Origin: Pyronema omphalodes
Taxonomy: Eukaryota; Ascomycota; Pezizomycetes; Pezizales; Pyronemataceae
Direction of reading: 5' to 3'
Assembly (NCBI GenBank): GCA_024516155.1
Contig: JAJJXM010000047.1
Coordinates: 248,001 to 312,000, forward strand
DNA: 64,000 bases
A model generated the notes under the pieces. It worked only from the letters and a program-made list of their open reading frames with translations. It was not told the origin of the DNA and did not search any database. Of the stretch, positions 43,632 to 54,685 are shown piece by piece (position 1 is the stretch's first letter; every line of letters begins with the position of its first letter). Both the position numbers and the translations under genes were made by a program.

Positions 43632-45725
43632 TTATTTATTCTGCTGCCTAGCCCATTTCGGCGCCGCTCTTGCCCTAGCCAAAGCAATAGAGCCCATTCC
43701 CGACTCCCCAGTAATCGATCTCCAAGCCGGATTGATAGCGGTATCCCGAGAATGCTCCACCTGACCCTTCATGATAGATTTCCAAGCGGGTAATTTCGGT
43801 GTAGCATGACCCAAACCAGCCTGTTGTACAATTTCTTGCCAAGCGGGGTTTGATTCATGCTCTTGTTCATCCCCAAGTGGCCAAACCTCCTCCGATTCTC
43901 CAACTGCAGATCGATAAACTGCTAATGCGAAATGATTTACATACATTCCGTTCTTTGTCCACTGTCTTGTAATCTCTGCCCAGGTTGATCTTAAGACATC
44001 ATGGTTGCCTTGGAAGGTTGCTGAAATCGCTCGGATAACCCACACTGCCATAACTCTATCCCAGTGGCCAATAACGTTGAGTTCTTCGTTCAAAAGAAGG
44101 TTGAGAATAACCTGAAGCTGGTCTTGGTTCCAAGGTAATATCTCCCCTGCATTTGGTCCCTCTTTCACAACATCCCCAGTATGCCCATGCCATGCAAAAC
44201 CCTTCAAGATAGAAAGATAAACATTCCTGTCAACGGGACAAGAGAATAGCTGCATATCCTCGATATGATACTGGACTTTTCCCCAATCACCAACTCTACA
44301 ATAATGATGGATCCAAAGATGAAAGGAAATATAATCCGGAGCCAACCTAACTCCAACCTCTTCGAAGTAAGCCTTTGCCCAAAGGATATCTCTTCCTTTT
44401 AATAAACGCTGGATACGTCTTGCTTGGCTCCAATCGAGAAGTTTCGTGCTTGGTTTTTCGGATGTGGCAAGTGCTACTCGCTTCATGTACTCGTAAATCC
44501 CATTGGCTTCTGCTTCTTTACCAACGTCGAGGAGGGTCGTCATAAGGGCGTTAAGAATAACCGTGTCCACCACTTCACCAGCATCAACTAAGTCTCCGTA
44601 GGTTGTTTGAACGGCTGGAGCGTTTTTGGATTTGGCGTGGTACATCATGAGGGTGGTGTAGGTGAAGCGATCGTATTGTAGGTTCCGGTCCCGAATTTCT
44701 CGAAGGAGCGATGTTGCCATATCAAGTCGACCTGCGCACGTAGCTCCATCCAGAAGAATGTTGAAGGTGGTGATGTCGGCTCTCGGGGTAGGTAGGTTCT
44801 TGTCGGATTCGTGAAGCATCTGTACGGCAAGATTTAGGTCCTCGGGCGTGGTGTATTTCATGGACCTGAGAACGAATGACGAAGCCTGGTTCCATTCCTC
44901 TCTAGTAAGAGGAATCCCAGCCGCTCTCATGTCTTCCAAGATGGTTAAATATTGGAACATGGTATCCTGTGTACGAATAGGAACACTGGTAAACCTGAGA
45001 AGGAGACGCTCCATAGTTATCCTCTCCAAATAAGAAACTCGATTTCCGGGGAGGTGGTAGTAGGCGCCAAAAAGTTGATTGTTGGTAACTGATTTTGGGT
45101 CGTTGTGCGCCTTTACAGCGAGCGCCCGAAATGTCCGAACACGCTGCAACTCTGGTAATGTATTTGGGAAATCGATAGGCATAACATATTTTGCTCTCTC
45201 CTGCTTAGACATGTAAATAGAGGGATGCCCTTGTCTTGGGGACCCCCAGTGCGTCACAGTGGGCGATCCGTTGGCAGGAGTAAAGGGCGGTAACTCTGTG
45301 AATCCGTCGGTCATTCCGCATAGCGCTCTTAGTGGACGTCGAAACCGTTTTGGAGTTTTTCGAAATGGTCCTTGCTCATTCTGGCTTGTGGTCGGAAAGG
45401 TATTGTTCACCCCAGGACGGCCAAAACTCCTTCGAATACTACCAATAAACCGAGGACCTGTAGAATATGATGCAGAGTGATTCCGACATAGGCTCGCCTT
45501 TACCAAAGCTCCAATAAACAACCGGTCCAGTGGGGCCTGCTCAGGGCGACTCGACAAAGCATTGCGGCGGGCCGGAGTCAAAGGTGAAGACAGACCCAGA
45601 TGCTGCGACAATGGAGCTGCTGCCCGGGCATGTAGGTGGAATGAGCGGATACGTAAACCACGGCGTGAACTGAATCGACGGCCCGATACACGGAGTGCCG
45701 CGTCTGCTATATAAGGCGGGAACAT
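43632..45725 (-). CDS. Mitochondrial pentatricopeptide-repeat (PPR) protein
   Basis: Single long frame. The start is placed at MFPPYIADAALRVSGRRFSSRRGLRIRSFHLHAR (45725), giving about 697 residues; the frame stays open 76 codons further but the farther start codon is not ATG. The Arg/Ser-rich beginning is a good mitochondrial presequence. Around residues 250-520 the sequence contains PPR-like helix pairs, e.g. DITTFNILLDGATCAGRLDMATSLLREIRDRNLQYDRFTYTTLMMYHAKSKNAPAVQTTYGDLV and VILNALMTTLLDVGKEAEANGIYEYMK. PPR proteins bind organellar RNA for stability, processing or translation. The particular target cannot be inferred. Head-to-head with mS23, 464 bp apart. Confidence 0.85.
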   Translation of the reverse strand: MFPPYIADAALRVSGRRFSSRRGLRIRSFHLHARAAAPLSQHLGLSSPLTPARRNALSSRPEQAPLDRLFIGALVKASLCRNHSASYSTGPRFIGSIRRSFGRPGVNNTFPTTSQNEQGPFRKTPKRFRRPLRALCGMTDGFTELPPFTPANGSPTVTHWGSPRQGHPSIYMSKQERAKYVMPIDFPNTLPELQRVRTFRALAVKAHNDPKSVTNNQLFGAYYHLPGNRVSYLERITMERLLLRFTSVPIRTQDTMFQYLTILEDMRAAGIPLTREEWNQASSFVLRSMKYTTPEDLNLAVQMLHESDKNLPTPRADITTFNILLDGATCAGRLDMATSLLREIRDRNLQYDRFTYTTLMMYHAKSKNAPAVQTTYGDLVDAGEVVDTVILNALMTTLLDVGKEAEANGIYEYMKRVALATSEKPSTKLLDWSQARRIQRLLKGRDILWAKAYFEEVGVRLAPDYISFHLWIHHYCRVGDWGKVQYHIEDMQLFSCPVDRNVYLSILKGFAWHGHTGDVVKEGPNAGEILPWNQDQLQVILNLLLNEELNVIGHWDRVMAVWVIRAISATFQGNHDVLRSTWAEITRQWTKNGMYVNHFALAVYRSAVGESEEVWPLGDEQEHESNPAWQEIVQQAGLGHATPKLPAWKSIMKGQVEHSRDTAINPAWRSITGESGMGSIALARARAAPKWARQQNK

Positions 45726-46189
45726 AAGCAGTAGGGATCGAATGGCATTTTCGAATGGCCAAATGGTGGCGGAGGAGGGGTAAATCACAACGCCGTCGAC
45801 TCTAGAGAAGGCGCAGTTGATTCTGAATAGGCGATTACTGTTCGGATTGATTTGAAAATAACATGAGAGAAAAGAAATTCGACAATGAGCGTGGTATCTC
45901 AAGCAGCGGTAATCGGAAGTGAATATTGAAGCCGGTGGAGTGCGTTGCGCCAAAAGTTTAATTCTCGTTTACCCGGTCTTGATAACGCACATGAGCCTCA
46001 AAAACTTTTTAGTGGTACCGTTCAACCGTAAGCGGCCAGTGGTCGACGATATCACCGTTTCCCTCCGGAGCCTACCGTCAAGTTAATAGTCAATTCGCGA
46101 TTTCCAGGGACCACCAGACCGAGCTCCCCCGCAGTTGACGTTCTTTGCCCGGACTACCCCGCACTACCGCCGTCACCGAATACCTCAAA
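45726..46189. promoter_or_regulatory. Shared promoter of the PPR gene and mS23
   Basis: 464-bp head-to-head region between two genes for mitochondrial gene expression. No distinctive motif beyond CT-rich DNA; no gene. Confidence 0.45.
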
Positions 46190-46988
46190 ATGGGAGCAGG
46201 ACGGCACCTCCGACCCCTCCGGGTGCACCAGCTCGCCTCTCAGATGCTCGAGACCGGACGGCTACAGCGCGAACCCCCGTGGTACCGCGTTGTTGGAGCA
46301 GTTCCTCCTACTACTACCCTCGTTCGTGTCCCGGCTGTTCAGCTGTCGGAGACCAAGCAGCGCAAGGCCGACCGCAAAGTCTCCGGACTCTTCAGACCTC
46401 AGCGCATTGTCTACCCCGAAGATAAATTGCGTAGCACCTTCTTCCAGGACCACCCTTGGGAGTTGGCGAGACCCAGACTCTTGGTTGAGGAGGACGGAAA
46501 AGACTTTGAGAAATATGACTGGAGCAAGATGGAGCAGCCCGGAAAGGCTTTGAACGGAGAGAGGTTGGTATTTTGTTTTGCGTTTTGGCACTTAGCTTAT
46601 CAGATAATGGCTGATACAGTACTATAGTGTCGTTCAGCGCCAGTTGTGGTTGATGGAGAATAAGGGATTGACCAAATCCGAAGCCTACGATATCGCACGG
46701 AAAGAGTTCTACGACCTACGAATGGAGGAGGACATTGAGCGCCGTATCGCTCAGGAGGAAGCTCTCGCCGTCGGTGCCAAGTTCGGCAAGACCTACCTCG
46801 AGATCGGTATCGAATTGGAGGACAAGGCTCTCGCGGAATGGAAGGAGAAGGCCCTCGAGATGCTTACTATCAGACGTGGTCGTATGGCTGCCTTCAGTGG
46901 AGCATCAATGGAAGAAGAGCCCGCTCCCGCAGTGGCTGCGACGGAGGGAGGAGAGGCTGCGCCGGCGCCCGCGGCCGTCGCTGTTTAG
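46190..46988 (+). CDS. RSM25: Mitochondrial small-subunit ribosomal protein mS23 (Rsm25)
   Basis: Two exons: 46190-46563 and 46628-46988 (244 residues). [46 protein letters not shown] is the characteristic start of fungal 37S protein S25. It continues [47 protein letters not shown], then after the intron [46 protein letters not shown]. The C-terminus is Ala/Pro/Glu-rich. Structural mitoribosome component. Firm. Confidence 0.94.
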
Positions 46989-48322
46989 GTGGACAGATTC
47001 GCTGGATGATGGATTGTACAACAAAATTATTTACCAACACACGGCATTGTGTACTGTATCATATGCATTGGAAGAGCTCCGAAAATCTGTTTTTTTTTTC
47101 TTTCATTTTCTGCTGATGGAGGAAGGAGGGAAAGAATATGTGAAGAAATTCGGTGTTTCGAGCAGTTCAAATTGTGGACCAAGCTGATACAGTTGACTGT
47201 GATTCGAAACTGAGACACAAACCCAGACGCTTTTCGGTACTGGTAGACGATAGTCGTGTGAGGGTCCGGTTAAAATTGGCGGTTAAGACAACGAATTGAA
47301 TAACCCGTTCCTCAAACAGCCGTTACTTCAACAGCAATAGTTGAGTGTCTATCCCATTGTCTGAGGATGTCGAATGAACTCAAGTTTGTTCGATTATTCC
47401 TCTGGCGGTTGTAATTGAGTGTCCATGTGCATGTGTTGTAGCAATCGAGCAAGTACAGTGGGATACAGAGGACAGACTGAATGGCCATGAGTGCAGATCG
47501 AATGTCACGACGGTCAGTTCAGAGTTCTTCTGCCTTCTCAAAGCGGCATGTAGTATCTGAACTGAACTGCACTGCATTTGCGGATTTGCAAGGAGAATGG
47601 AAAAGAATGCAGATGATGCATCTCATATATTTCTGCAAGGAGAGAAGTATCAATAATTCCAAACGATGCATCTTGAAAATCCCTTGCAAGGAGCATCTCA
47701 ATAATTCCAAACAATGCATCATCTCATCGAGATGATGCATCTTAGACATCCCTTGTCAGGAGCATCAATACTTTCTAGACGATGCATCTGCCTTCAACGC
47801 TCCTCAAGTCGATGTACCATCACGAACCAACACGCAGGCACTCGCTCTCTCTGGTGCTTTCCTCTCCAAAAAAGATCTCTTTGTTTCGTTCCTTCCGGCC
47901 GGAACTGCGAAACACTACGGATCATCTGTGCTCCCAACTGAGCTCGTCTGCTACATATCTGTCTCGAGACCGCGATACGCTCTCTGTGCCCACAAATCCA
48001 GTGCACATCAGAAACTTTGGGTTGCATCTCCGCGCCGGTAAACCTCCTGTTTGGTTGTTTCTGGTTCCACCGCCTCTTAAGAACTTACCAGCATCCAATA
48101 GCTGGACAACATCGATATAGTGCGCATCCCGCAAAGTTCAAAATAATCTACAGCCAGTAATAATCTAGAGTCACAAGTCATCCTTCAACAGGCCGGGAAA
48201 GTTGTTTCGCTCGCGATACACCAACTGGTGTTCCGATCCCAAACATTTATAACTTCATCACTGTCGCCGTCGACACCGCCGTAGTCGACAGACCCACCCC
48301 CTCCTCACATCTCTAAAAAGAG
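46989..48322. other. SOG2 upstream region with GATGCATC tandem repeat
   Basis: 1334 bp without a supported gene. Holds the tandem repeat at 47615-47790. The last ~200 bp (CT- and AC-rich) resemble a promoter and leader for SOG2. Frames near 47480-48120 overlap the repeat and have no recognisable relatives. Confidence 0.55.
47615..47790. repeat. Three degenerate ~50-bp tandem repeats containing GATGCATC
   Basis: Copies begin GATGCATCT at 47615, 47665, 47734 and (partial) 47781. Each continues with a shared pattern TTGCAAGGAG..ATCAATA..TTCCAAAC. The second copy has about 20 extra bases (AATGCATCATCTCATCGAG). Each unit therefore repeats two palindromic-like boxes (GATGCATC and TTGCAAGG). Confidence 0.8.
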
Positions 48323-51300
48323 ATGCCCGATCATCGCCAGCATCTATCAGTATCCGATGCCCAAACGAATGGACCCCTAGCCCCCATTGACGATGCTACC
48401 TGCACTGGGCTAATCGTCAATGCGCTGGACGAAGCTCGAGAGCTCGCTCGAAAGAAGACTCAAGAGCTCTTACACAAAGGCGCCACTCTGCCCGATGAGC
48501 TGCTACAGCAACAACCCGGAGTTACCCTCGATCTGGGCCATAAGAGGATTGGGAATTTTCCCGTTGAGGTCATTGAGCTTATGAGAGATGTAGTCGAGAG
48601 GTCAGTGTTTTGGCCCTAAATAATTATCTCCCACTACCTCCCCCCCGTGCAACCCCAATGTCATTACTCGAGACACAACATCTCACTGCTCGTTCATTAT
48701 TCACTCGTATTCCCTCGTCTTATGAAGACATAAATCTGACATTCTCTTGTGCTTCGGGTACATCATAGAATATCTCTCACACATAACCAGTTGGTCTCCT
48801 TTCCAAATGAATTCGGCGCCCTGCCGCGATTGCGGTACCTAAACCTACGGTCGAACCACCTCAAAGAGTTCCCGCTGGCGGTAAGGAGATCCCAATTCTC
48901 TTAAGAACCCCTTGAAGAGCCCCTCCCCTCCCCATTGCGGAAGTGTCTGTGCCCTTTCCTTTCTGCGGCTGAATCTGATTGTGCTGGATATTTGACAGCT
49001 CACGAGGTTGCCTTCGTTGGAAGTTCTGGAACTCAGCCGGAATAGACTGCGGACGCTGCCGCCGGACCTAGGGAATTTGATAAATCTTGTGGTACGTTTC
49101 CAAACGTTGTTGAGGCGTTGTCGCGTGTGCAGGCGCGCGTTGGGTATCAATTCGAGCTTCCTAACTTTTGTAGGTTCTGGTGTTGTCGAAGAACAAGATC
49201 AACGCGCTGCCGACCTACATCGCTGATATGAACCAACTCAAAATCTTAAAATTAGATCACAATCCTCTGACATTTCCACCAAAAACCGTCTGGGACAAAC
49301 CAGAGAGTGCCAATAGTACAAACGAAGATACAAGATCAGCGTGGTTGGATGGAGTCAAGAAGTTTTTGCGGCAGCATACGGAACGACCAGCTTCAACAAC
49401 ACAAGAATCAGAGTTGGGATCGAGGTAATTACATATGTCACTCACTGCCGCTCATCACCTGTTCTTCTGGTTAATGCCAACTGCATCGGCGACCTTAGAC
49501 GAAGTTGCTTACTTGTGGTGAACCGACTAGCAGCGACGATGGCGGCGGCGGTGTCGGCGGCGGTGTCGGTGTCGGTGTCGGTGTCGATGTCGGCGGCGAT
49601 GCTACAGACAATTCTTTCAACCCTTCGTTTTCGCGAACTCCGAGTTTCGAGTCAAGCTCCCTCGAGTCGGAAACAACCTTAGTGAACGACACCACCGAAC
49701 CTCCAACACTCCTCCGAACGGTCCGTCAAATACGAGCGAATGGTGCAACGGCAGCCGGCGACGCATTCAGAGCTAAGTCACCAGTGCCGCCTTCGACACC
49801 CGGCCACAAGAAGAAGCACCCGAGCAGCTCCTCGATAAACCAAGCTACATCGACGTCCATGAACGGTTCCCCGCAACGCTCAGAACTATCTTCACCCGGC
49901 GTGACGTCACCACAAACCGAGCGACTCAGGTCGAATAGCGAGTCCCTACTGGGCAACCGCGAGAAGCGACGTGGCATGCCACCACCACCGCGCAACAACG
50001 CTACGCCGAGTCGAAAGCCGATGTTTATTCCGCAGAGCTTAAGACCGGTGGATGAGAAGCCTTACAAACATACGCGTGGATATTCTCACGACTCGGTAAT
50101 AGACGGAGGACAAAATAATGCCCACGCGCCTTCAAGGAGTCCTACAGACAATGAGAGACGACCTGGACAATATTTCCGGCGACTGTCATCGTTACCAGAA
50201 AATAAAAGATCTTCTCTCTCCTCCGGTAGAGTCGGAGAAGCAGCAAGAGGAATTTTATATTCTTTATCAACTCTACAAAAACCAATCGAGCAATTTATAG
50301 CATCGGCTGGGGACCTTGGGGGACCTGAAAGTAAGGTTGGAAGAGCATTATACAATAGCAACCTACATGTAACTTCACTGGTAGGAGCCCTGGAAGCTTA
50401 TGAAGCCAAGGATGACGAGCCAGCAGTGCAAAAAGTCATTGATGCATGTCAAACTTGCGTAGCTGCATTTCGACAAGTATTATCAATGCTACAATCCAGC
50501 CTAAAAGAGATGGAACCAGGATCAATTCGACCGGATGTTAGATACGCCCGAACACTAATGTTGATGTTATACGGATCCTATGTAGAGATTCAATGCTCTT
50601 ATGAAAACTTACGGCCACTATTATTAGCACATACGGTTGCGGATAGTAGACCAATGAGCCGCTCAGGTCCTCCGCCTCTTGTCCGCCACCAAACTGCACC
50701 AAACATTCTACAAATGAGATACAATAATAATAACAACAGTACTAATTCCTCTACAACCGACCATGTATCATCCACCACACTCCAAGCCCCATTAGCAACC
50801 CCTCGGAACTTGGACGCAACATTTGGCGGCTTACAAACACCATGGACCCGCCAACCTTCTGATTCTCAACGCTCGGATTCAGGTTTTGATCAAGAAGGAG
50901 CATTATATCAAAAATTCCAAGCAGCCACAAATGCAGCTATTAATATGCTACCACAAATCGACAAAGAAGCCAAATCCGCCTCAATACAAAGTATCCAACC
51001 TGCCATAGCCATTAAACTCCGGGATGTTTCCCTTCTATGCGGGTCCGGATGTGAGGCTGCAAGAGGTTTAACAAAAATACGTTGGGATGCTATGCAGGCT
51101 GGGGATTTAAATGAACGTAAAAAGTTCTGGGACGAAACTAATAAATTTACCCAGGTAGGTTTTTTTATATTTTTTTATTCTGTTTATTCAAAAAATACCT
51201 TCCTTGTTATATAAACCCCCCGCTAACATTTCCGTTTCCCCCAGCTCATAATCAATATTGCCTCCCTAATAAAATCCCTTTCCAAAGAGCATACCTTCCC

Positions 51301-51697
51301 CCAACGTACTCTATCAGCCATGGGTACCGTCCTACGCCCCACCAAAGAGCTCTACATAACTCTCAACGACTCCTCTCTACGACCAGCCGACTCCGCCTCC
51401 GGTACAATGCACACACACACCTTCTCTTTCCAATCGATGATGGCACCACCCATGATGCCAGCAACACCACTTTCCGCCGCATTAGGACCAGCAGCTCAAG
51501 CTACTATGCCATTGATGTATTCGCATTCTGCTACTCCCTCGCTTTATAGTGCGAGTTCTAGTAGAACTGGAACGTTGTTGAGTAGTTATGCTCCTACTAT
51601 GACTAGTGCTGTTAGTGAGATGGGAATGGGATTTCAGGCGGGGTTGAGGAGTCCCGGATTACCGGGGTTGGGAGTGAAACAGGCGCCTTTGGGATAG
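48323..51697 (+). CDS. SOG2: SOG2-like leucine-rich repeat protein of the RAM/MOR (NDR kinase) pathway
   Basis: Six exons: 48323-48600, 48769-48880, 48999-49091, 49174-49424, 49531-51154 and 51245-51697 (936 residues). Residues about 55-215 are leucine-rich repeats (VTLDLGHKRIGNFPVEV.., ISLTHNQLVSFPNEFGALPRLRYLNLRSNHLKEFPLALTRLPSLEVLELSRNRLRTLPPDLGNLINLVVLVLSKNKINALPTYI). The next exon starts with a Gly/Val repeat encoded by GGTGTC hexamers, then a long Ser/Pro-rich region. The C-terminal Sog2 domain includes GILYSLSTLQKPIEQFI, AFRQVLSMLQSSLKEM, LMLYGSYVEIQCSYENLRPLL and, after intron 5, LIINIASLIKSLSKEHTFPQRT. Sog2 is a scaffold of the NDR kinase (Cbk1/Orb6/Cot-1) pathway for polarity and cell separation. 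The first four introns cut through the LRRs. Confidence 0.93.
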
Positions 51698-53213
51698 AAT
51701 AATAGCCTTTGGAGTGAAATAATTGCTATCGGGGAGAAGAAAAGGTTAATGGAAGCTAGGTCAAGAGGGGTTTAAGATAAACCTAGGAGGGGAAAAAAAA
51801 GCTTAATTACACAAATTTCGATTTCGATTTCAATTTCAATTTCAATTTCCGGTGTCTGGAATCTGGATTAGGAGTTATGGGTTTAAAGTTTTTTCTTTTG
51901 ATTTCGGCGTGTATTTTTTTTTTTTTGTTTCTTTGCTGCTCTTGTTGTTTTTGTCTCTTGTTGTTTTATGAGATATTCATTATCATCGTCATCATCGTCA
52001 TCATCATATTAGTTCTTTTGTTTTTGTTTTTTTTGTGCTTTTTTTTGTTACTCTCTGCCTTTTTTGTTGTTTGTTATTTGTTAGATATCATTCCGTCTTT
52101 TTTCTTCATATTTTTCATATCTGTTTTTGCTGTGTGTAAAGGCGCCTTTTCCCCACATATCTATTTTTCCATGGAGTTGGTGTTGTCGTTATTTTCTGTG
52201 TTGTTTTTTTTTTCTTCATTTTTATCTATTTCTGTTTTTCTATTTTTTCTCTGTTTTTTGCTGTTTGTTCGTAAGGCTTTATAAAAGAACTACTTATCTG
52301 ATCTGATCTAATCTTATTGCTTCGATTTTGCGTTTTATTTTTTGTGATTTTGATTTTTGATTTTGTAGCTTTGTAGCGTTGTATAAGTTTTATATCCAAT
52401 TACCATCGTCATCATCATATTTTTTTTCTCCTCCATGTTTGTCTTTATTCCTTATTCCTTATTCCTTATTCCCTGTCCCTTGTTCCTTACTCCTTATTCC
52501 CTGCCTCTTACTCCTTATCCCCTGCCTCTTATTCCCTTTCCTTTTTATTTCAAGCTACATATATATAAGCAACAGGAATCATAGCGGGGGGAAGGGGGGG
52601 GGGGGGGGATTTGTAAACTACCTACATATATATAATCAACTCATAAGCCACAATTTACAAATTCCTTCAAGAATAGAAAGAATCCAAGCAAGTTCAAAAA
52701 GAATAAAAGTTGATACAACTCCGATGCAGATGGATATTTCATACGAACTTTCAGGCTTTCGGACTTTGAAGTCAGGAGTGATATTGTACGTGATATGTAT
52801 GGCATATGTTCTGGGCGAAAGAATTATTTCTTTATTCCCCTGTGGGGAATAAGACAATAAGGTGGTTAAAGAATATACAATACTAGTGAGTATGTATGTA
52901 TAGGTGAATGAATAAATGTAAATGGTTCTATGGGTGATGATTTTTGTGGTTGAGTATTGATTATTGAGCTTTGAGTATTAAGTATTAAAAATGTGATGTG
53001 TTTTATTATCACAAAAAGTGTGCGTTTGCGGTTATGTGTAAGGTGTGTTAAACTTTTTGTTTAATTGATTATATCTCGACATGCTGGCATAAGTGATTCA
53101 TAACTTCAAATGACTGATGTATTCCCGATTTCTCTTTGATGAATTAAATGATATGTGATAAAAGAGATTTCAGTCCCTCTTTTTTTCTTTTTTTTTCAGC
53201 CCCTAAAGATTAT
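51698..53213. other. SOG2-FOL3 tail-to-tail region
   Basis: 1.5 kb between converging genes. T-rich DNA (51890-52260) gives a spurious hydrophobic frame. Repeats include ATTTCGATTTCAATTTC (about 51817-51848), CATCATCGTC (51978-52005) and TTATTCCTTATTCCT/TTCCCTG (52448-52540). A G15 run lies at 52594-52608. No supported gene. Confidence 0.6.
52594..52608. repeat. G15 homopolymer
   Basis: Fifteen G residues preceded by GCGGGGGGAA in the SOG2-FOL3 tail-to-tail region. Confidence 0.92.
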
Positions 53214-54685
53214 TTAAGCAGTAGCATCAATGAACCTATGCAAATCCGCCACCAAATACCTATTCACCAATTAGTCTTTATCTCATGACCCATGATAGCA
53301 TAACACTTACAAGCTTCCCGCCACCACCAAAGCCGCATTATCCTTCTCCGCATCCTTGGCCGCGGTTTTAACCGCCTCTACACAATTCTCAATTTCCCTT
53401 ACCTCTCCCCGCCCCTTTGCCGCTTGAACAATTTCGGCCGTCTCAACACTACTAATCCACGGCATTCCATCCACCGCCCCAAATCTCGTTGCAATCACCA
53501 CATCGTTCTCTCCAAGCAACTCCTCAATCATTCCATTAACATCCTTTCCCTTTGTCGATGCTAGTACCCAGTAGACTTTGCCCGAGCCTTGGGGTCGGAT
53601 ATGGGTATCAACATAACTTCTCAATTCTCTTTGGGCCTGTGGATTATGTGCTCCGTCTACTAGGGCCTTTGCTCCGGGGTAAATTTTCCCAATATCTAAC
53701 GTCTCTAATCTCCCGGGCCATTTAGTTTCTGCTACACCCTTCACCACTGCATCGGGGGTGATTTGAGGGTATTTAGATGCGATTAAAGATAATGCATTGA
53801 TTGCACAGGAGAGATTTTGAGGTTGGTAACCCCCTGCTAACAACTTTTCGAAGCGTAGAGTACCGAAAGAGGGAGTAGTGATAGAGCAGCCTGTGTCGGT
53901 AGAGGAGGAATTCGGTTCAGCGGCGGCGAGGATAACATCTCCACCCTGGGAGTCTGTAACAACTTTCCTGATAACATCTAGAACGCTTTCTGGGTTGGTG
54001 GAATCCACTACCATTGGGACATTCTTTTTAGTAATCCCGGCTTTTGCAACGGCGATTTCTTCAATGGTGTTGCCTAGGAATCCTTGATGGTCTAATCCGA
54101 GTTTTGTCACGATTGTAACTAAAACATTCTCGGCAGGGAGAACATTTGTGGAGTCGTCTTTCCCCCCAAGACCGACTTCTATAACACCGACTTCGATGTT
54201 GGATCGGGTGAATAATTCGAATGCGGTGGCTGTTAGGAGCTCGAATTCAGTGGCGCCGATGGAGTGTGTGTCGTTGAGGGAGAGTATGTGTGCTTCTGCT
54301 GCAAGAAATGCGGATTCGGATACAACGGTGTTGTTGAGTTGGATACAGTCCCAGCGGTGGACTAGGTGAGGACTGGTGAAGCGACCAACGCGCAGACCAG
54401 AGGTGTGGAGGGTGCTGGAAAGGTAGGCACAGACAGAACCCTAGGGAGGTGAGATGCGGAGGCGGCAAGAAGGGGCAGAGAGATAGACTTTGCCATTGGT
54501 TCCAGCTACCTAGAGAGAGTTATTAGTATTTTGCAGGAGAAATGGTAAAAGCGGTATGAAGGAGGAAGAGAGGTTGGCAGGGGCACACAAAATACTTAGA
54601 GAAGGAGGCTTACATGGATGGCTTTCCAGGGAATGGAAGAGTGTGATAGGAGCTGTGTTATGCGTTTGAGGCCGAGATCGATCAT
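53214..54685 (-). CDS. FOL3: Dihydrofolate synthase (folylpolyglutamate synthase family)
   Basis: Four exons: 54685-54614, 54509-54489 (21 nt), 54440-53311 and 53259-53214 (422 residues). The start MIDLGLKRITQLLSHSSIPWKAIH joins VAGTNGK (the 21-nt exon) and GSVCAYLSSTLHTSGLRVGRFTSPHLVHRWD: the ATP-binding GTNGKGS loop is split across two introns. Further Mur-ligase motifs: VGVIEVGLGGKDDSTN and TKLGLDHQGFLGNTIEEIAVAKAGI, then WPGRLETLDIG, ALVDGAHNPQAQREL and the C-terminal LVVAGSLYLVADLHRFIDATA, reached only by splicing a GTAAGT donor at 53310. The short length without a presequence favours dihydrofolate synthase (dihydropteroate + Glu) over the polyglutamylating enzyme Met7. Required for folate synthesis. 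Confidence 0.93.

Noticed and set aside
45726..45953. 76-residue N-terminal extension of the PPR protein
   Set aside because: The farther start codon is not ATG, and the downstream ATG begins a good mitochondrial presequence.
51877..52284. 135-codon very hydrophobic frame, possible membrane protein
   Set aside because: Composed of T-rich simple sequence (Phe/Leu/Ile/Val) in a 3' flank; no charged loops or family resemblance.
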